This document shows, in pieces, positions 25,101 to 36,775 of a stretch of 64,000 nucleotides of DNA; position 1 is the first letter of the stretch, and each line of letters opens with the position of its first letter. Both the position numbers and the translations under genes were made by a program. This DNA is from Apis mellifera (taxonomy: Eukaryota > Arthropoda > Insecta > Hymenoptera > Apidae): assembly GCF_003254395.2 (NCBI RefSeq), contig NC_037645.1, forward strand, positions 11,965,229-12,029,228, written 5' to 3'. The notes under the pieces were generated by a model. The model did no database searches and was not told where the DNA came from. It saw only the letters and a list, made by a program, of their open reading frames with translations.

Positions 25101-28100
25101 ACTTATAACATCTTAATTGGGACACCTTATGTATCATATTTAATTAAATATTTTATCTCTTTTTATATAGGAGAATACTTATTAGTATATAGTTGTTGAT
25201 ACAGTATTTGTTGATAGGATTTATGATTGTTTTATATTTGCTTATTCTGGTATAGGTGGAGTAATGAAATTCTGGACTGCTGAAATGAAGTTTTATTTTA
25301 TAGGCTGATCTAAAAAATTATTTGTTTCCTGATGAGACAAGACAATTCAGCTATCACTATGAAATTTAGGTACAGAGTGCTAATACTGAAGACAAATTTG
25401 TAAAAAGGTTAGTGCACAGAAGGAACGCTTATTTGTTTATCTTTAGCTTGTATTGCTATAATTTATGAGACATAAATTATAAAATATTCAAATATATTTT
25501 GAATTTAATGAATGATAAAATTAAGATGATTTAAATAGATAAAATAATTTAAATTCTAAATTGGAATATTAGTAAAAGATGAACTACCAAATAACAAACT
25601 TGTCTTTTTTTGGCCATTTTTCTATTAAGATAAAGAAATATTAATAGTAAAATTTAAAAATATAATAAAAAAAATATTCTTTTTATAAATCAATTATATA
25701 AGGTGTTCTTTAGAAAATATCATATGTTATATAAAATATTCAATAAATATTCAAATGTTATATAAAATAATGTAATGTAAGATAAACTTTTGAAACTGCA
25801 TTTAAAGAAAAATTAAATTTTTTTTCTTCCTTCTGAAAATTAAAGCGTTCAAGGAAGCTTTTTATGAAACATTTCTAATTTTAACTTTAAAATATGAAGA
25901 TATTATCAAATTGAAAGTTCCTTTTGTATAATCAATTTTTTTTAAAGACATTGTTCTATTTAGCCTGTCATTTATTTTTAGATCTAGGATATATACAGGG
26001 TGTTCCATATATATATATATACATAAATTTATTTCCCAAACTATTCAAAATTCGAAAAAGTACCCAAAATAGATCTTACATTGTTTCAAAAATAATATTT
26101 TGATGTTTCCAAATCTTGTCTGGATGTATGTATATTTGACATTTCAAAATCAAACCACTCTGACTTCATTGATTCATAATATGTTAGTTTTTCAAGGTTA
26201 CTTGTAATCATTTATTATTTAAAATTTATCTTTGTTTGAATGTCCAGAAACTGTTATTTATTTCTTGTATTAGAAAGGATGATTTTATATTTTAATATTA
26301 ATACTGATTTATTCCATTTTTAAAATATAATTTTCTCTTGAAAATTATCCTATTAATTTGTTGATAGATATTCCTAATCCAATCCTTTATGTTACAAAAA
26401 AAGGTAGATTTTTTTTTTTAGACAAATTTTATCATTTGTAAAATTATTTTCTATAGGAAAAAATTTATAGGTTTTAAATTATGTTGATAACTTCGTTTGG
26501 CATATAATAAATCGTTGTAAATGAATTGAAAGAAAGAATTGTGCTAATCATATATGTGAATTTTTAATTTACATAAAAAAATAATTAGATTAAATTATTT
26601 ATAAATAATAGGTAACTATGACATATAATGGATAGAAACAAAATAATGAAAAAGTATTGTTTTTTGATATAACTAAAATGAAATTCAGTTAATAAACTGC
26701 GAATATTTATGCACTTATAAAAAATTTTAGTGCAGAAAAATTTATAAAAATTATACATTCAAATGGTATTGCATCAATATATATGATGCAAAAAAGCATT
26801 TCAAAGTATAATAGACATTATAATATACATTATAATATTGATGAGTAAGACAAATCTTTATTTAAACTCCACTTATTTAAATATATTGATAAAAATTTTA
26901 TTTTGCATAAATATCCACAGTCTACTTATTAATTATATACAATTTAATATATATATTATAAATGATTTTGAATTGAATTTAAAATTTTGAATAATTAAAA
27001 TTATTTGTTAATATTTTTAATCATATAAAAAAATAATATTATCTAAATATTTAAATTTTATTATATTTAATTATTTAATTTTATCATAGAAATAAAAATG
27101 TTTTTTCTGTGATAAAATAATATTTCTATGAGAAATTTCTAATTCCTAAAGTCACCTTATGTTTAAATCTAAATATATGAAAAACTTTATTATTTGTTAT
27201 TTTTATTTTGTATTATTATTTAAAATAATTAATATTTAATTATTTTATATAAATAAATCATTTAAAAATAATTTATTTTTCAAATAAAATTTTAAAATTT
27301 ATTTGAAATTGTTTTTGTTTTAAATAAATTTATTTTTTATTATTTGGAGTAATTATTTGTTATTTTCAAAATGCCCAATGTCATTTTGTAGTATCTTTTT
27401 TTTAGGTTTTTTTATATTTAGTAATTTTATTTTTTTTTTTTTTATATTTACATGTTAACATAAATGAACATGCTACAAAAAATTTTCAATTATATTTTAT
27501 TTGAGTATTTAATAAATGTATACAGGTTTTAATGAAATTTGTTAAAATTAGTAATGACAGTATTTATTCTAATATTTTTTTTCAGATGGTTCAAGCATTT
27601 ACAAAGGGACCGGTCAAACTCGAACCAAAGAAGGCAGGAAAATTTGAATTATTTGGTGGTAATATACATGGTGATTTTGTGGATATAACGCCTAGAAAGA
27701 TTGTTCAAAGATGGCGTTGCAAACAATGGCCTGATGGACATTTTAGTGATGTGACTATTGATATCTCTGAAAAGAGTGATCATACTGAAGTTAATTTAAC
27801 ACAAGTAGGAGTACCAGTTAGGTAAGATAAAAATGCTTAATATTATTCATTATTTATAAATTTAATTTATATGAAAAATTTAAATTATATATGTTTCAAA
27901 AATTTTATAAATTTTGTTTTAAATTAAGTTAAATAGAAAAATTGAAAATATAATTTATTTATTATATTATTGAAATATATTGTGAAAATATTCTATAACA
28001 TTTTAATTAACAATAATAATTTTTATGTAAAAATTGATTATTTATTCACAGTGAGGAAGAATCTACAAAAGAAAATTGGGAAAGGTATTACTGGGATGCT

Positions 28101-28136
28101 ATAAAACGTACATTTGGATTTGGTTATTTCATGTGA
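22112..28136 (+). CDS. AHSA1: activator of Hsp90 ATPase, Aha1/AHSA1 (8 coding exons, 338 aa)
   Basis: Coding exons are 22112-22191, 22486-22565, 22919-23112, 23376-23496, 23646-23728, 23847-23984, 27586-27821 and 28052-28136. All are GT-AG and phase-consistent, giving 338 residues, the same length as the vertebrate protein. The cytosolic co-chaperone binds Hsp90 and stimulates its ATPase. The N-terminal NVNNWHW motif (residues 21-27, cut by intron 1 in its last codon) precedes the Aha1 N-domain (about 29-165). The C-terminal AHSA1/START-like domain runs from about 219 to the end (FYNVFTSVEMVQAFTKGP, LFGGNIHGDF, QWPDGHFSDV, NWERYYWDAI). The 5' UTR continues from an acceptor at 22090 (exon from 22091). 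Intron 6 is 3.6 kb while the others are under about 400 bp; it separates the two domains. Poly(A) signals AATAAA lie at 28364-28369 and 28414-28419. Confidence 0.95.
23985..27585 (+). other. large intron 6 of AHSA1
   Basis: The intron runs from donor GAG|GTAAGA to acceptor TTTTTTTTCAG. It is AT-rich with a patch of more complex sequence at about 24960-25460 that includes the snoRNA candidate, and an ACAGGGTGTTCC motif near 25995 resembling ends of insect DNA-transposon remnants. No open reading frame joins the AHSA1 frame. Confidence 0.6.
25320..25397 (+). ncRNA. candidate C/D-box snoRNA in AHSA1 intron 6
   Basis: Box C (TGATGA, 25330-25335) and box D (CTGA, 25386-25389) lie 50 bases apart. 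They are flanked by an 8-bp terminal stem: ATTTGTTT at 25320-25327 pairs with AGACAAAT at 25390-25397 with one G-U wobble. The arrangement and intronic sense-strand location fit a C/D snoRNA. The base before box C is C, not the usual purine, the internal C'/D' boxes are weak (CTATGAA could be C'), and I could not name an rRNA target for the guide before box D (GTACAGAGTGCTAATA). It could be chance. Confidence 0.3.
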
Positions 28137-28868
28137 TCTATGTATGTTTTAAATTTTGCTTGCTTATTGATAAGTAGAAAAATAATTAAAACATATATTG
28201 TCGTAAATCGCCTCGCATACCATTTACGAATTAATCGCATAATCAGCTACGTACAATCTGTCTTTTGTCTCAATGCTAGTTACAAGTTTTTCTTTTCCTA
28301 TATTTCACATTTAGAACATTGCATCGTATAAGCGGGACATGATTACACGATTGCTTAGATATAAATAAAGTATCACCAACATGACACATCTGTATTAATA
28401 GTTGTATATGTGAAATAAATCATGTCAGATACTTAAATATTTGGTTTTTCTTGTTTTTGATGTATATATATATATGAATGCATATTATATTATACATTGT
28501 ATCTTAATATGAAAATATTCCGTCGCGCTGTTACGTTGTTAATCCTCAAATTTCCCATTTATGCTTGTCATCTATTTTCTCTTTATTACTTTTTATTATT
28601 ATCTATTCCTATAATCATTTTATAATTTTTGTGTAAAAATTTTTCTGTAAAAAAAACGGCATATATATATATATATATATATATAAAATACGATATACAT
28701 TATACGAAAATTAATGGTATTAATTCTTAGTGATATTAATGTCAAGTGTTTTTTAAAAATAGTTTAAATTCTCTTCTTCGCAATAAAATAAATTCATATA
28801 TATATATATATGTATAATATTGATTAAATATAAAAGGAAACACGAAATATTAAAAAATGGAGAAAGTA
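28137..28868. other. convergent 3' region between AHSA1 and the hAT-derived gene
   Basis: This holds the AHSA1 3' UTR with two AATAAA signals, then a (TA)n microsatellite at 28661-28685 and AT-rich spacer. It contains no gene. Confidence 0.7.
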
Positions 28869-28874
28869 TTTATT
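28869..28874 (-). terminator. poly(A) signal of the hAT-derived gene
   Basis: AATAAA on the minus strand (TTTATT on the plus) lies about 110 bp beyond the stop codon, just after a (TA)n run at about 28880-28914 in the 3' UTR. Confidence 0.4.
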
Positions 28875-28875
28875 T

Positions 28876-28919
<44 letters not shown>

Positions 28920-28981
28920 TAAGTACATATATACATATAAAATGATATATACATATGTACATAAATATAATATAATTTATA

Positions 28982-31461
28982 TTAATTATCACTATGCTCA
29001 CTAGCACTATCATCTCTTTTATCTGATAATCGAATTTCAACCGATTCTTTAGAAACATATTCTCTTTTATACATATTAGAATTAAATAATTGTAACATTT
29101 CGTCAGTAATTTCATAATTCATGCAATTTGTATTTTTATTTTCTAAGTCTAATTTAATTCTAGTTAATGCACTAATCATTTCAGGTTTTAATCTGTTTCT
29201 ATCTTTTGTTTTAATTTCTGCTATGATAGAGAAACATCTTTCCATATCTATATTTGAATGAGGCAATGATAAACATAAATTTGCTACTTTTGCGATATTT
29301 TGAAATTTATATATTTTTCCCACTTCATCCCAAAATTCGGATATATTTAATTGTAATAATTTTTCTTTTTCTTCTTGTGAAAAATAGAAAGGTAGCAAAT
29401 GCCATTCATCTTTTACATCATATGTATTGAATTTAGATTTAAATTTCTCTAATATTAAATTTAATTGATTTTTGTGATTTTTTATATTTAAAGCAATATT
29501 TGGATTTAAAAATTCTAAAGAATTTAAAATTTGATCACCAAAAGATATTTTTTTTACAGTATTTTCGAAAGCACATTGGTAAAATTTTTTAATATTTACA
29601 TAAAATTCTAAGATTTTTTTATTATTATCTTTTGTATTAATATTTTTAGTTTCTTTTAATGTTATTAAAGCTTCCTCGCCAATGATAATTTCTTCTAAAG
29701 GACGTATGTTATTTTCATCATAAATATCAATTTCGTGTAAATTTGGGGCTTCCATATAATTAGGTTTAATAAAATGGCCACCTAAACATCTCAAAAATCT
29801 AAAACATTCCGGTAACAAACAATGAATGAGGATTTCCGAACTTTGAAAAAGCATATTGAAGTCAGTAATTAAACGTAAAATGTAATTTAAAAATTGTAAA
29901 TACGCTTTTGTATATGGACACTTAAAATTATGAAATATTTTTTTTGCAATAGCAGATTTTTTTTCAATATTTGCTTCTGCAAATATCGAGAATAATACTG
30001 TCCATTGAGTTAATATATTTTTTATACATTCTAACAATGCTAACCATCGGTTTGCAGATGGCTGAATTACTTTTTGTCGTGCAACTTTTATTAAATTTTG
30101 AGTACTTTCTAAAATATTCTGTCTTTTTGGATTTTTAGAAAAATATGAATATATTGAATGTACAAATTCTTCAACATATGTCGGTAAACATTCACATGCA
30201 CGACATGCAATTAAGTGCATAGAATGGCAAATACATGGGAAGACATCAATTTCCTTATCTTTTAATAAGCAAGAAATTAATGAATTATATTTTCCTAACA
30301 TAATATTTGTATTGTCTATTGGAACAACAACTATATTCTTTAAAGATAGATTATGTTTTTCTAAAGATTGTAGGAAACATTCATATAAATGTTTTGATGT
30401 AGTATCTTTGATATAAACTAAATCTAATAAATATGTTTGAATTTTTCCTTCATGTATGTATCTACTTAAAATACATAAATTTTTGGTTTCTGAAATATCT
30501 GTGCTTTCATCTATTAAAACTGAAAGTAATTTATTTTGTAATATTTTAGTAGTTTCTGAAATTACAGATTTATTAATTACATTTTTTATTATGGATGAGA
30601 TTTTAGTTCTTTTAAAGGACACATTTTTTATTATGTTAGAATCAGGTAATGCTGTTTGGATCATTCGAACAATATGATCAAATGAGTTAAAGCTTTTACA
30701 ATGCTCTACAATATCCAAACAAAATCTCAGTTCTGCTTCCTTTATGTTTTCAGAAATGAAGGTTGATGATTTTTTCACTACACCTTCTTCTTCATTTTTT
30801 TTTCCTTTCATGTTTCTTTTATGAAGTAGTGTTCGATTGTGTTTTTGCAGAGTACTTTTCCCAGTTATGAGAGTTTTTTTGCAAACTATACATCTGGCTT
30901 TATATGGATCTTCACATTTTTGTAACCATAATGCAAAATCAGGGTCCTGAAGCCAAGCATCACGAAATGTATTCTTTCTAAATTTTTTCCTTGGAGAAGG
31001 AGAAATCATGTTGTTATCAATACCTATTTATATAATATTCATTATTAATAAAATTTAATAATATATTTTCAAAAGATTAAAGAAACAAGATACTTTTTTC
31101 ATAATTTAAGAAATACTTATATACTTTAAAAAAATTTTTTCTTCAATTTAAAGTAATTTGGTATTAAATAAATATCTTACTCGATGTATTTTTTATATCA
31201 CAGTTTATATTAATTTTACTGGGACCAGGAGTAGCTGTACCATTATTATCAAAGCCTAAAAGATATGAAATATTCATTATTAGTTAATTTCTTATATAAC
31301 AATGTATTTTAAAAATTTTAAATAAATATTTAAAAAACAAATTAATAAGATATTTATAATAAATAGAAATACTTATATACTTTTTCAAAAAATGATTATT
31401 TTTTGAAAATTATATTGACACAAAAATATTAAATATTTATTTTACCTGATTCCTTCTTCAT
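28982..31461 (-). CDS. hAT-superfamily transposase-derived protein with BED zinc finger (3 exons, 710 aa)
   Basis: Coding exons are 31461-31446 (16 nt), 31255-31181 and 31023-28982. All borders are GT-AG and the phases agree, giving MKKESG... with an in-frame TAA 9 nt upstream of the ATG. The body is intact. A BED-type finger has ligands C75, C78, H92 and H98 (motif RCIVCKK ... KHNRTLLHKR), preceded by a WLQDPDFALWL motif. An RNase-H-like region follows with LIDESTDIS and VPIDNTNIM, each with the expected acidic residue, then CICHSMHLIACRA. A C-terminal hAT dimerisation block reads SNIDMERCFS ... DRNRLKPEMISALT. hAT transposases cut and paste DNA; exapted members act as DNA-binding regulators. 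Spliced 5' exons and a GC-richer upstream region argue for a host gene, but terminal inverted repeats were not ruled out. I do not recognise a named orthologue. Confidence 0.85.
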
Positions 31462-31469
31462 ATTAGAAT

Positions 31470-32340
31470 TTTAAATAAAATAAAACAATATAAAATTATA
31501 AAAGCTTCACTAAATCTTTAAATTCTACAAAAAGTCTCTAATCTCTACAAATAACGCGAAAGCACGCGAAACCAAAGTTGCCAGTTGCCAAAAAAAAATC
31601 TGATTGTAATTGTGTGTCAGCGTTGGTAAGGTTGCCATGAAAAGTCTGATCATTGAAAGAGTGGGAGAAAATAGTAATATAGTAGTGGAACTTAGAAATG
31701 GAAGTGGGGAAAATAACGGGTGTTCTATTTGCATCGTTAGAATAAAGTAACCTACTCATTATCAAACAAGTTTCTGAAGAAATACATGATATTACGTTAT
31801 TCAATATTACGTCACTCGCGTAATATGAATTAATACATTTTATCTTATCTTATATTTGATGTCCTCCTGCAGTTTCTTTTCATGATGTCATGAATCATGA
31901 TGTCACAAATTTACTACACTATTTTTATTCACAATCATCCAATTTTGTTTTCCTTCGCCATGACGTTACTGTTACAGCCATGTTGCCTTTTAGCAATAGC
32001 ATTCTGCTAACGCTAATGGTAACGCTATTGGCAATTCAATCGAAACTTTTATTTTAATATCAACAGTTTTATTTTATTTTAATATTTTGTAACATGATAA
32101 GAATATTCGAATAAATAAAGATAAAATATTATTATACAAATAGTAATATAACATTTTTTTAAAAAATTATATTTATATTTGTAATTCTTTTAGATAATAT
32201 ATTTTTAAGTCACTTTGATTTTTCTTTTCTTAAAATGTTCTAATATTTATAAGGTTAAATAAAAATAATTTTTCATTTGATGTTGGAAAATAAATAAAAA
32301 TAAGCACACATATTATGGATTAAAAGTCATTTTATTTAAT
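31470..32340. promoter_or_regulatory. intergenic upstream region of the hAT-derived gene
   Basis: The GC-richer stretch 31525-32040 lies between the start of the hAT-derived gene and the 3' end of annexin B9. It has four CRE/ATF-like octamers (TTACGTCA 31807, TGATGTCA 31883 and 31898, TGACGTTA 31961). It also has an inverted pair of AGCAATAGC / GCTATTGGC around 31995-32035. No coding sequence is supported. It is probably the promoter of the hAT-derived gene. Confidence 0.45.
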
Positions 32341-32393
32341 CACAACTTTTATTTGAACAAGTTTCAAAATTTTAATTAAATAAACTTTTATCT

Positions 32394-32444
32394 CTAATTC
32401 AACATTGCGATTAGAAGTCTTTTCCACTCAGCGTTGCAATCATT
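32394..32444 (-). CDS. AnxB9: annexin B9 distal alternative last exon (c)
   Basis: Acceptor TTTCCAG opens a phase-0 exon encoding NDCNAEWKRLLIAMLN and a TAG stop, 17 codons. AATAAA signals follow within about 50 bp, so it probably carries the main distal poly(A) site. Confidence 0.9.
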   Translation of the reverse strand, partial: NDCNAEWKRLLIAMLN

Positions 32445-35400
32445 CTGGAAAAGAAAGATACTGGTTTTCTCGTTCACGCTTCACGATAAATAAAAAGAAA
32501 TAAAAGAAATGCAAATTTATTGCAAACGAAATATATGTATATATATATATTATATATTACAATTATATTAAACGAATGTTATTAACATCTATGTTAAAGA
32601 TGCCCATATCATATTTCTTATAAATAAAATTAATGTAAACATATATTCCTTTCCATAACTTTCTTTAATTCAAAAGCGCGATCAGAAGCCGCTTAAAATC
32701 TTCACTGCAGTCACTCTGTAAATGCAAACAGAATGTGGGAAAAATTAAAAGCAATGTTAATAAACGAGTGCAAAATAATAATGTATTTATATACAGATTC
32801 AGAATAATAATACATATATGCATGCATATATTATGTAAAAGCTTAATTCTTAATTAGTAAAATTAGTTAGATAGGCATATTTAAATTGTTTTATAAATTA
32901 ATGAAGTTCAGTGTGATTTTTCTTTTTTTTTTTTAATAAAAAAAGGAACATATTATTCGTTTATTTTCTTTTAATAGGTCTCACAGAGATTAGAGCAGAG
33001 TTTATTTCGATGCAAACGAAATAATTTTATAAGCAAACTCATACACGATAAAATAATTAAACAAATCCAACCAAAAAAATTAACTACATAATACCGTGAT
33101 CCCTGCTAATTATCGATATAATTTAGAATAAATATTCAAGTTAAAACATATATATATATATATATGTATAATAGCTTCGCGGAATGTAATGAAGGAAAAT
33201 TCCTGGTATTAATATATATGATTTAAAAACAAAAGAAGTTGTTCAATTAAATGTTTTCATCCAAGTAGAGTAAGCAATAGTCTCTTGTAGTCTCCTGAAC
33301 AGTCATCCTGAAATTTAGGGAAAATTATGGGCAGCCAAGATATAGCGAGCTAGCTTGTTAAAGGTACTTGTGCTTTACAAAAAATTAAGACACGTATGTG
33401 CTTATACATTGTGCGTCCTCGCTTTGATTAAACTAAGTTTAAATAGTATAAATGTTTCTGTAAAAAAATCACTGATTTTCACAATGTTATTAACACAATT
33501 TTCTTCAATCTACAATCATTGAAAAATTACTTTGAAACAATGAATAACCTTTAAATGATATGTTGAATACACATTTCATTTTTAATTTTTTTTAAAGATA
33601 AAAATTACAGAAACATTTTTACTAGTATTTGATATCTTACAATACAAATTATTATCAAAAGTTCAACTCACATCGATGTCACCTGCGAGCGACTGTCCAT
33701 AGATTTTTTGATAAGCATCTTTAATATCTCCCAAATCTATTTCTGATCGAGCTACAACTATACGTATCAATGTTGAATCATCTGTGCCCAATCCACGCAT
33801 CGCTTTGTACAATCTTTCCGCGAAATATGCAGTTTTGTCTCGTGCACATTTTACTAAACAAATGGAAAAAGTGTAATTTTTAAATATTTTTCTAGACAAT
33901 ATTTCTAGAGAATATTTGAATTTCCTCTAAAAGACACATCTAAAGAAAAGACGAGATAAAATTAGATTAAAATTAAGATAAAATTAATTGTTTATGTAAT
34001 CATTTGCAAGTACAAATAAATACAACGAATCAAATGATCAAATGTAATAATCTATCGCATAAAAATCATTGATCTTACCAACTGCAAGATAACCGTCTTC
34101 GAGAGATCCTGAAAATTCTCTCTTAATAGCATCTTCTAAACTGTGACCAGCAAGACGCTCATATTCTTCGAAAATTTTTCGTAATTGAGGATAACTTTTT
34201 GTGATGAGTATAGCATTAAAAGTACTTTCGTCTGTTCCCCATTGTTCCTCCCCCGCAGCGAGTAATCTTTCAGCATCCTGAATTGCAGCTTCTCCATCAA
34301 CATCAGGATTCTCATCTCTGTTGGCCTGTACAGAACAATTTAAAAATATCGATTAGATATAGATTTTATTTTCAACAAGAACAACAGTTACAAATAAGAA
34401 AAATACAAATTTTTTTCGTTTTTAATATACAATTGAAAAAATAATTCCATTAGACTTTAATAATATATCCATTTGTGTTTATTATTTTATAATTTATTTA
34501 ATCCATTATTATATATACTATATATTATAATAATATATTATAATAAATAGCTTTCAACAAATAGAAATGTTTAATTCTTATATTATCTCCATCAACATCA
34601 GGATTCTCATCTCTGTTGGCCTGTACAGAACAATTTAAAAATAATCGATTAGATATAGATTTTATTTTCAACAAGAACAACACAAATAAGAAAAATACAA
34701 ATTTTTTTCGTTTTTAATATACAATTGAAGAAATAATTCCATTAGACTTCAATAATATATCCATTTGTATTGTATTACTTTATAATTTATTTAATATATT
34801 ATTATATATACTATATATTATAATAATATATTATAATAAATAGCTTTCAACAAATAGAAATGTTTAATTCTTATATATTTAATGTGAATATTTTTTTTCA
34901 GTTCTCCATCATCTCCAGATTAAATGAAAAATTTCCAAAAGAAAATCCAATATCAATGCGATAAGAAGATGTTTTGTTTATTTTAAACTTGTAAATACTA
35001 TTATCGAAAATATTATATGAGAGGAAAGGAAGGAGGAGAGGGAGAGAGGGGGGAGAGAGAGAGAGAGAGAGAGCGCATCAAAATATAAAAAAATTTACTT
35101 ACGCATGAAAGTGAAACTAACAGTCTCTTAAAATGTCCAGAAGTATCGCTCTTCAGATCTTCCTCCAAATCTGTATCGTATACTGCAAGAATATATCATT
35201 ATAAATTTATATAATTTAATTCAAAAATATAATTGAAAAAAAAATTGAAATCGTTAATTAAAAAAATATACAAGACTTTATATTCATTCGTTTATAAGAT
35301 ATTATAAAGCGAGTATGAATTATATAATAATCAAATCGTATTGAAGTTTGAAACACATTATTTCTTGATTGATATTCTCACATCGTTTAGTAGACGCAGT

Positions 35401-36287
35401 ACTATCCCCACTAATTTATTCGCGGAATTGTTTCACGAGTAAATCATTGACGTTATTCCCAAGATGAATGATATCTCGGTCACACGATGAATCATCGGAG
35501 TATAAGAAATATAATTTTCATAATGTTTATTTTATGACTGTGAAATTATTTTAATCAAATTGGAAATGATGCCAATCACGATTTTACTTGAATGAATTTA
35601 AATTATTCAAATAAGCGTTCAATTGTAAGAAAAAAGAAATAATATATTGAATTGACAATAATGCGTTTGCAAACGTAAGAATAAAATATAATAATAAATT
35701 TTAACAAACTATAATAATTACAAAGATCGTGCAATATCGTATTTATTAAATTAAAATTATCGTTGGACTGAGAAAAAAACTCACGTTCTTTATAGACGGC
35801 GGATATGGTTCTTATGCCATAATTGCTAAGAGACGCTAGCACTTCGATAAGAGCACCTTCGTCCGTTCCCATTCCAGAAATCGCTTCGTGAAGTTCTTTA
35901 GCGTAGAATTCTGGTAACGGTGTCATCAATGCTAAAATAGCCTTTTCGAAATTACCGCCGAGTTCTGATTTCAATTCGGAAATCAGATCCTTCCCGTACA
36001 TAGTTTTAAATTTATCGCTTATTTCGAGTCGTTGCACGATACCACGATGGGCAAGGACATCGATTATCGTTTGTTCATCGGTGCCAAAACCTTTCATGGC
36101 GGCTCGAAGGAGAGATGCATCTTGTTCTGGGTCAAAAGGATCAGCGGGATAAACCGTTGGTGTACACTGTGAATAAAAATAAAATCGATTGTATTTTGGT
36201 TGGTTGGAAGGATAATCTACTCTTTTTAAAAGTTTATAAAAGTTAAATTTAAATTACCTGTACGTGATAATATTGACTGGCCGACAT
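32394..36287 (-). CDS. AnxB9: annexin B9 (four annexin repeats, 323 aa, alternative last exons)
   Basis: Shared exons are 36287-36258, 36166-35785, 35182-35103, 34325-34079 and 33853-33672, followed by one of three last exons. All junctions are GT-AG and in phase, giving 323 residues, normal for an arthropod annexin. The protein binds acidic phospholipids in the presence of calcium and acts at membranes in trafficking and the cortical cytoskeleton. Four repeats are visible with type II calcium loops: KGFGTDEQT, SGMGTDEGA, EEQWGTDEST and RGLGTDDST. Each is followed about 38 residues later by an acidic ligand. The N-terminal tail is short (MSASQYYHVQ...). A 5'-UTR acceptor lies just upstream (CTAG|, exon from 36297). 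The intron between 35103 and 34325 carries a duplicated copy of the next acceptor. Poly(A) signals follow the distal exon (TTTATT at 32348-32353). Confidence 0.93.
32665..32715 (-). CDS. AnxB9: annexin B9 middle alternative last exon (b)
   Basis: Acceptor TTTACAG opens a phase-0 exon encoding SDCSEDFKRLLIALLN and a TAA stop, again 17 codons. It is homologous residue by residue to exons a and c, with the Asp ligand kept. Confidence 0.9.
   Translation of the reverse strand, partial: SDCSEDFKRLLIALLN
33257..33307 (-). CDS. AnxB9: annexin B9 proximal alternative last exon (a)
   Basis: Acceptor ATTTCAG opens a phase-0 exon encoding DDCSGDYKRLLLTLLG and a TGA stop, 17 codons in all. It completes annexin repeat 4, the second Asp being the expected calcium ligand. 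It is the nearest of three equivalent exons to the common donor at 33672. Confidence 0.9.
   Translation of the reverse strand, partial: DDCSGDYKRLLLTLLG
34291..34876. repeat. 295-bp tandem duplication inside the annexin B9 gene
   Basis: Copy 1 (34291-34585) and copy 2 (34586 to about 34876) match almost throughout, with small indels (for example AACAACAGTTACAAATAAG versus AACAACACAAATAAG) and a few substitutions. Copy 1 contains the first 35 bp of the fourth coding exon plus its acceptor. Copy 2 repeats both in the preceding intron. Confidence 0.9.
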
Positions 36288-36775
36288 TTCGAATTCGCTA
36301 GAATACAAATTCAGATATTAAATCGAAATTAAAATTTATTAATCATTATTTTTATCATTTGATCATGTTTGTATTATATTGTATCATCATCATTTTGTGG
36401 TATAAATATTACAATGTTAATACTTTAAAGAAAAAAATAATAACATAAGTTATTTGTATTCATATTAATATAATAATTAAGGTCGATAACGTTAAATTAA
36501 AAATTAATTCTTTTCGATTTTTCTATATAAAATTGATGTTTTAAAATGTAAAAAAAAAAATATATCTTTATAATTATTTGTAATCGGAAATACATATTTT
36601 TATCATCAAAATTATGAGATGAATGATGATGTCATTCGGTTCGGTATAAATATCTTTGGAATTTCCAATTAATTTTCTTTTAATTACACGCATAAAAAAG
36701 AATGTGAAAACACTATTATTTCAAATATCGTATTGATCGGTATCTAGAAATAAGTATTCGGGGTGTGGCTCTTAC

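Noticed and set aside
25360..25390. Resemblance of GGTACAGAGTGCTAATA to U6 snRNA
   Set aside because: Only short scattered matches; the flanking sequence does not follow U6 and there is no promoter or terminator.
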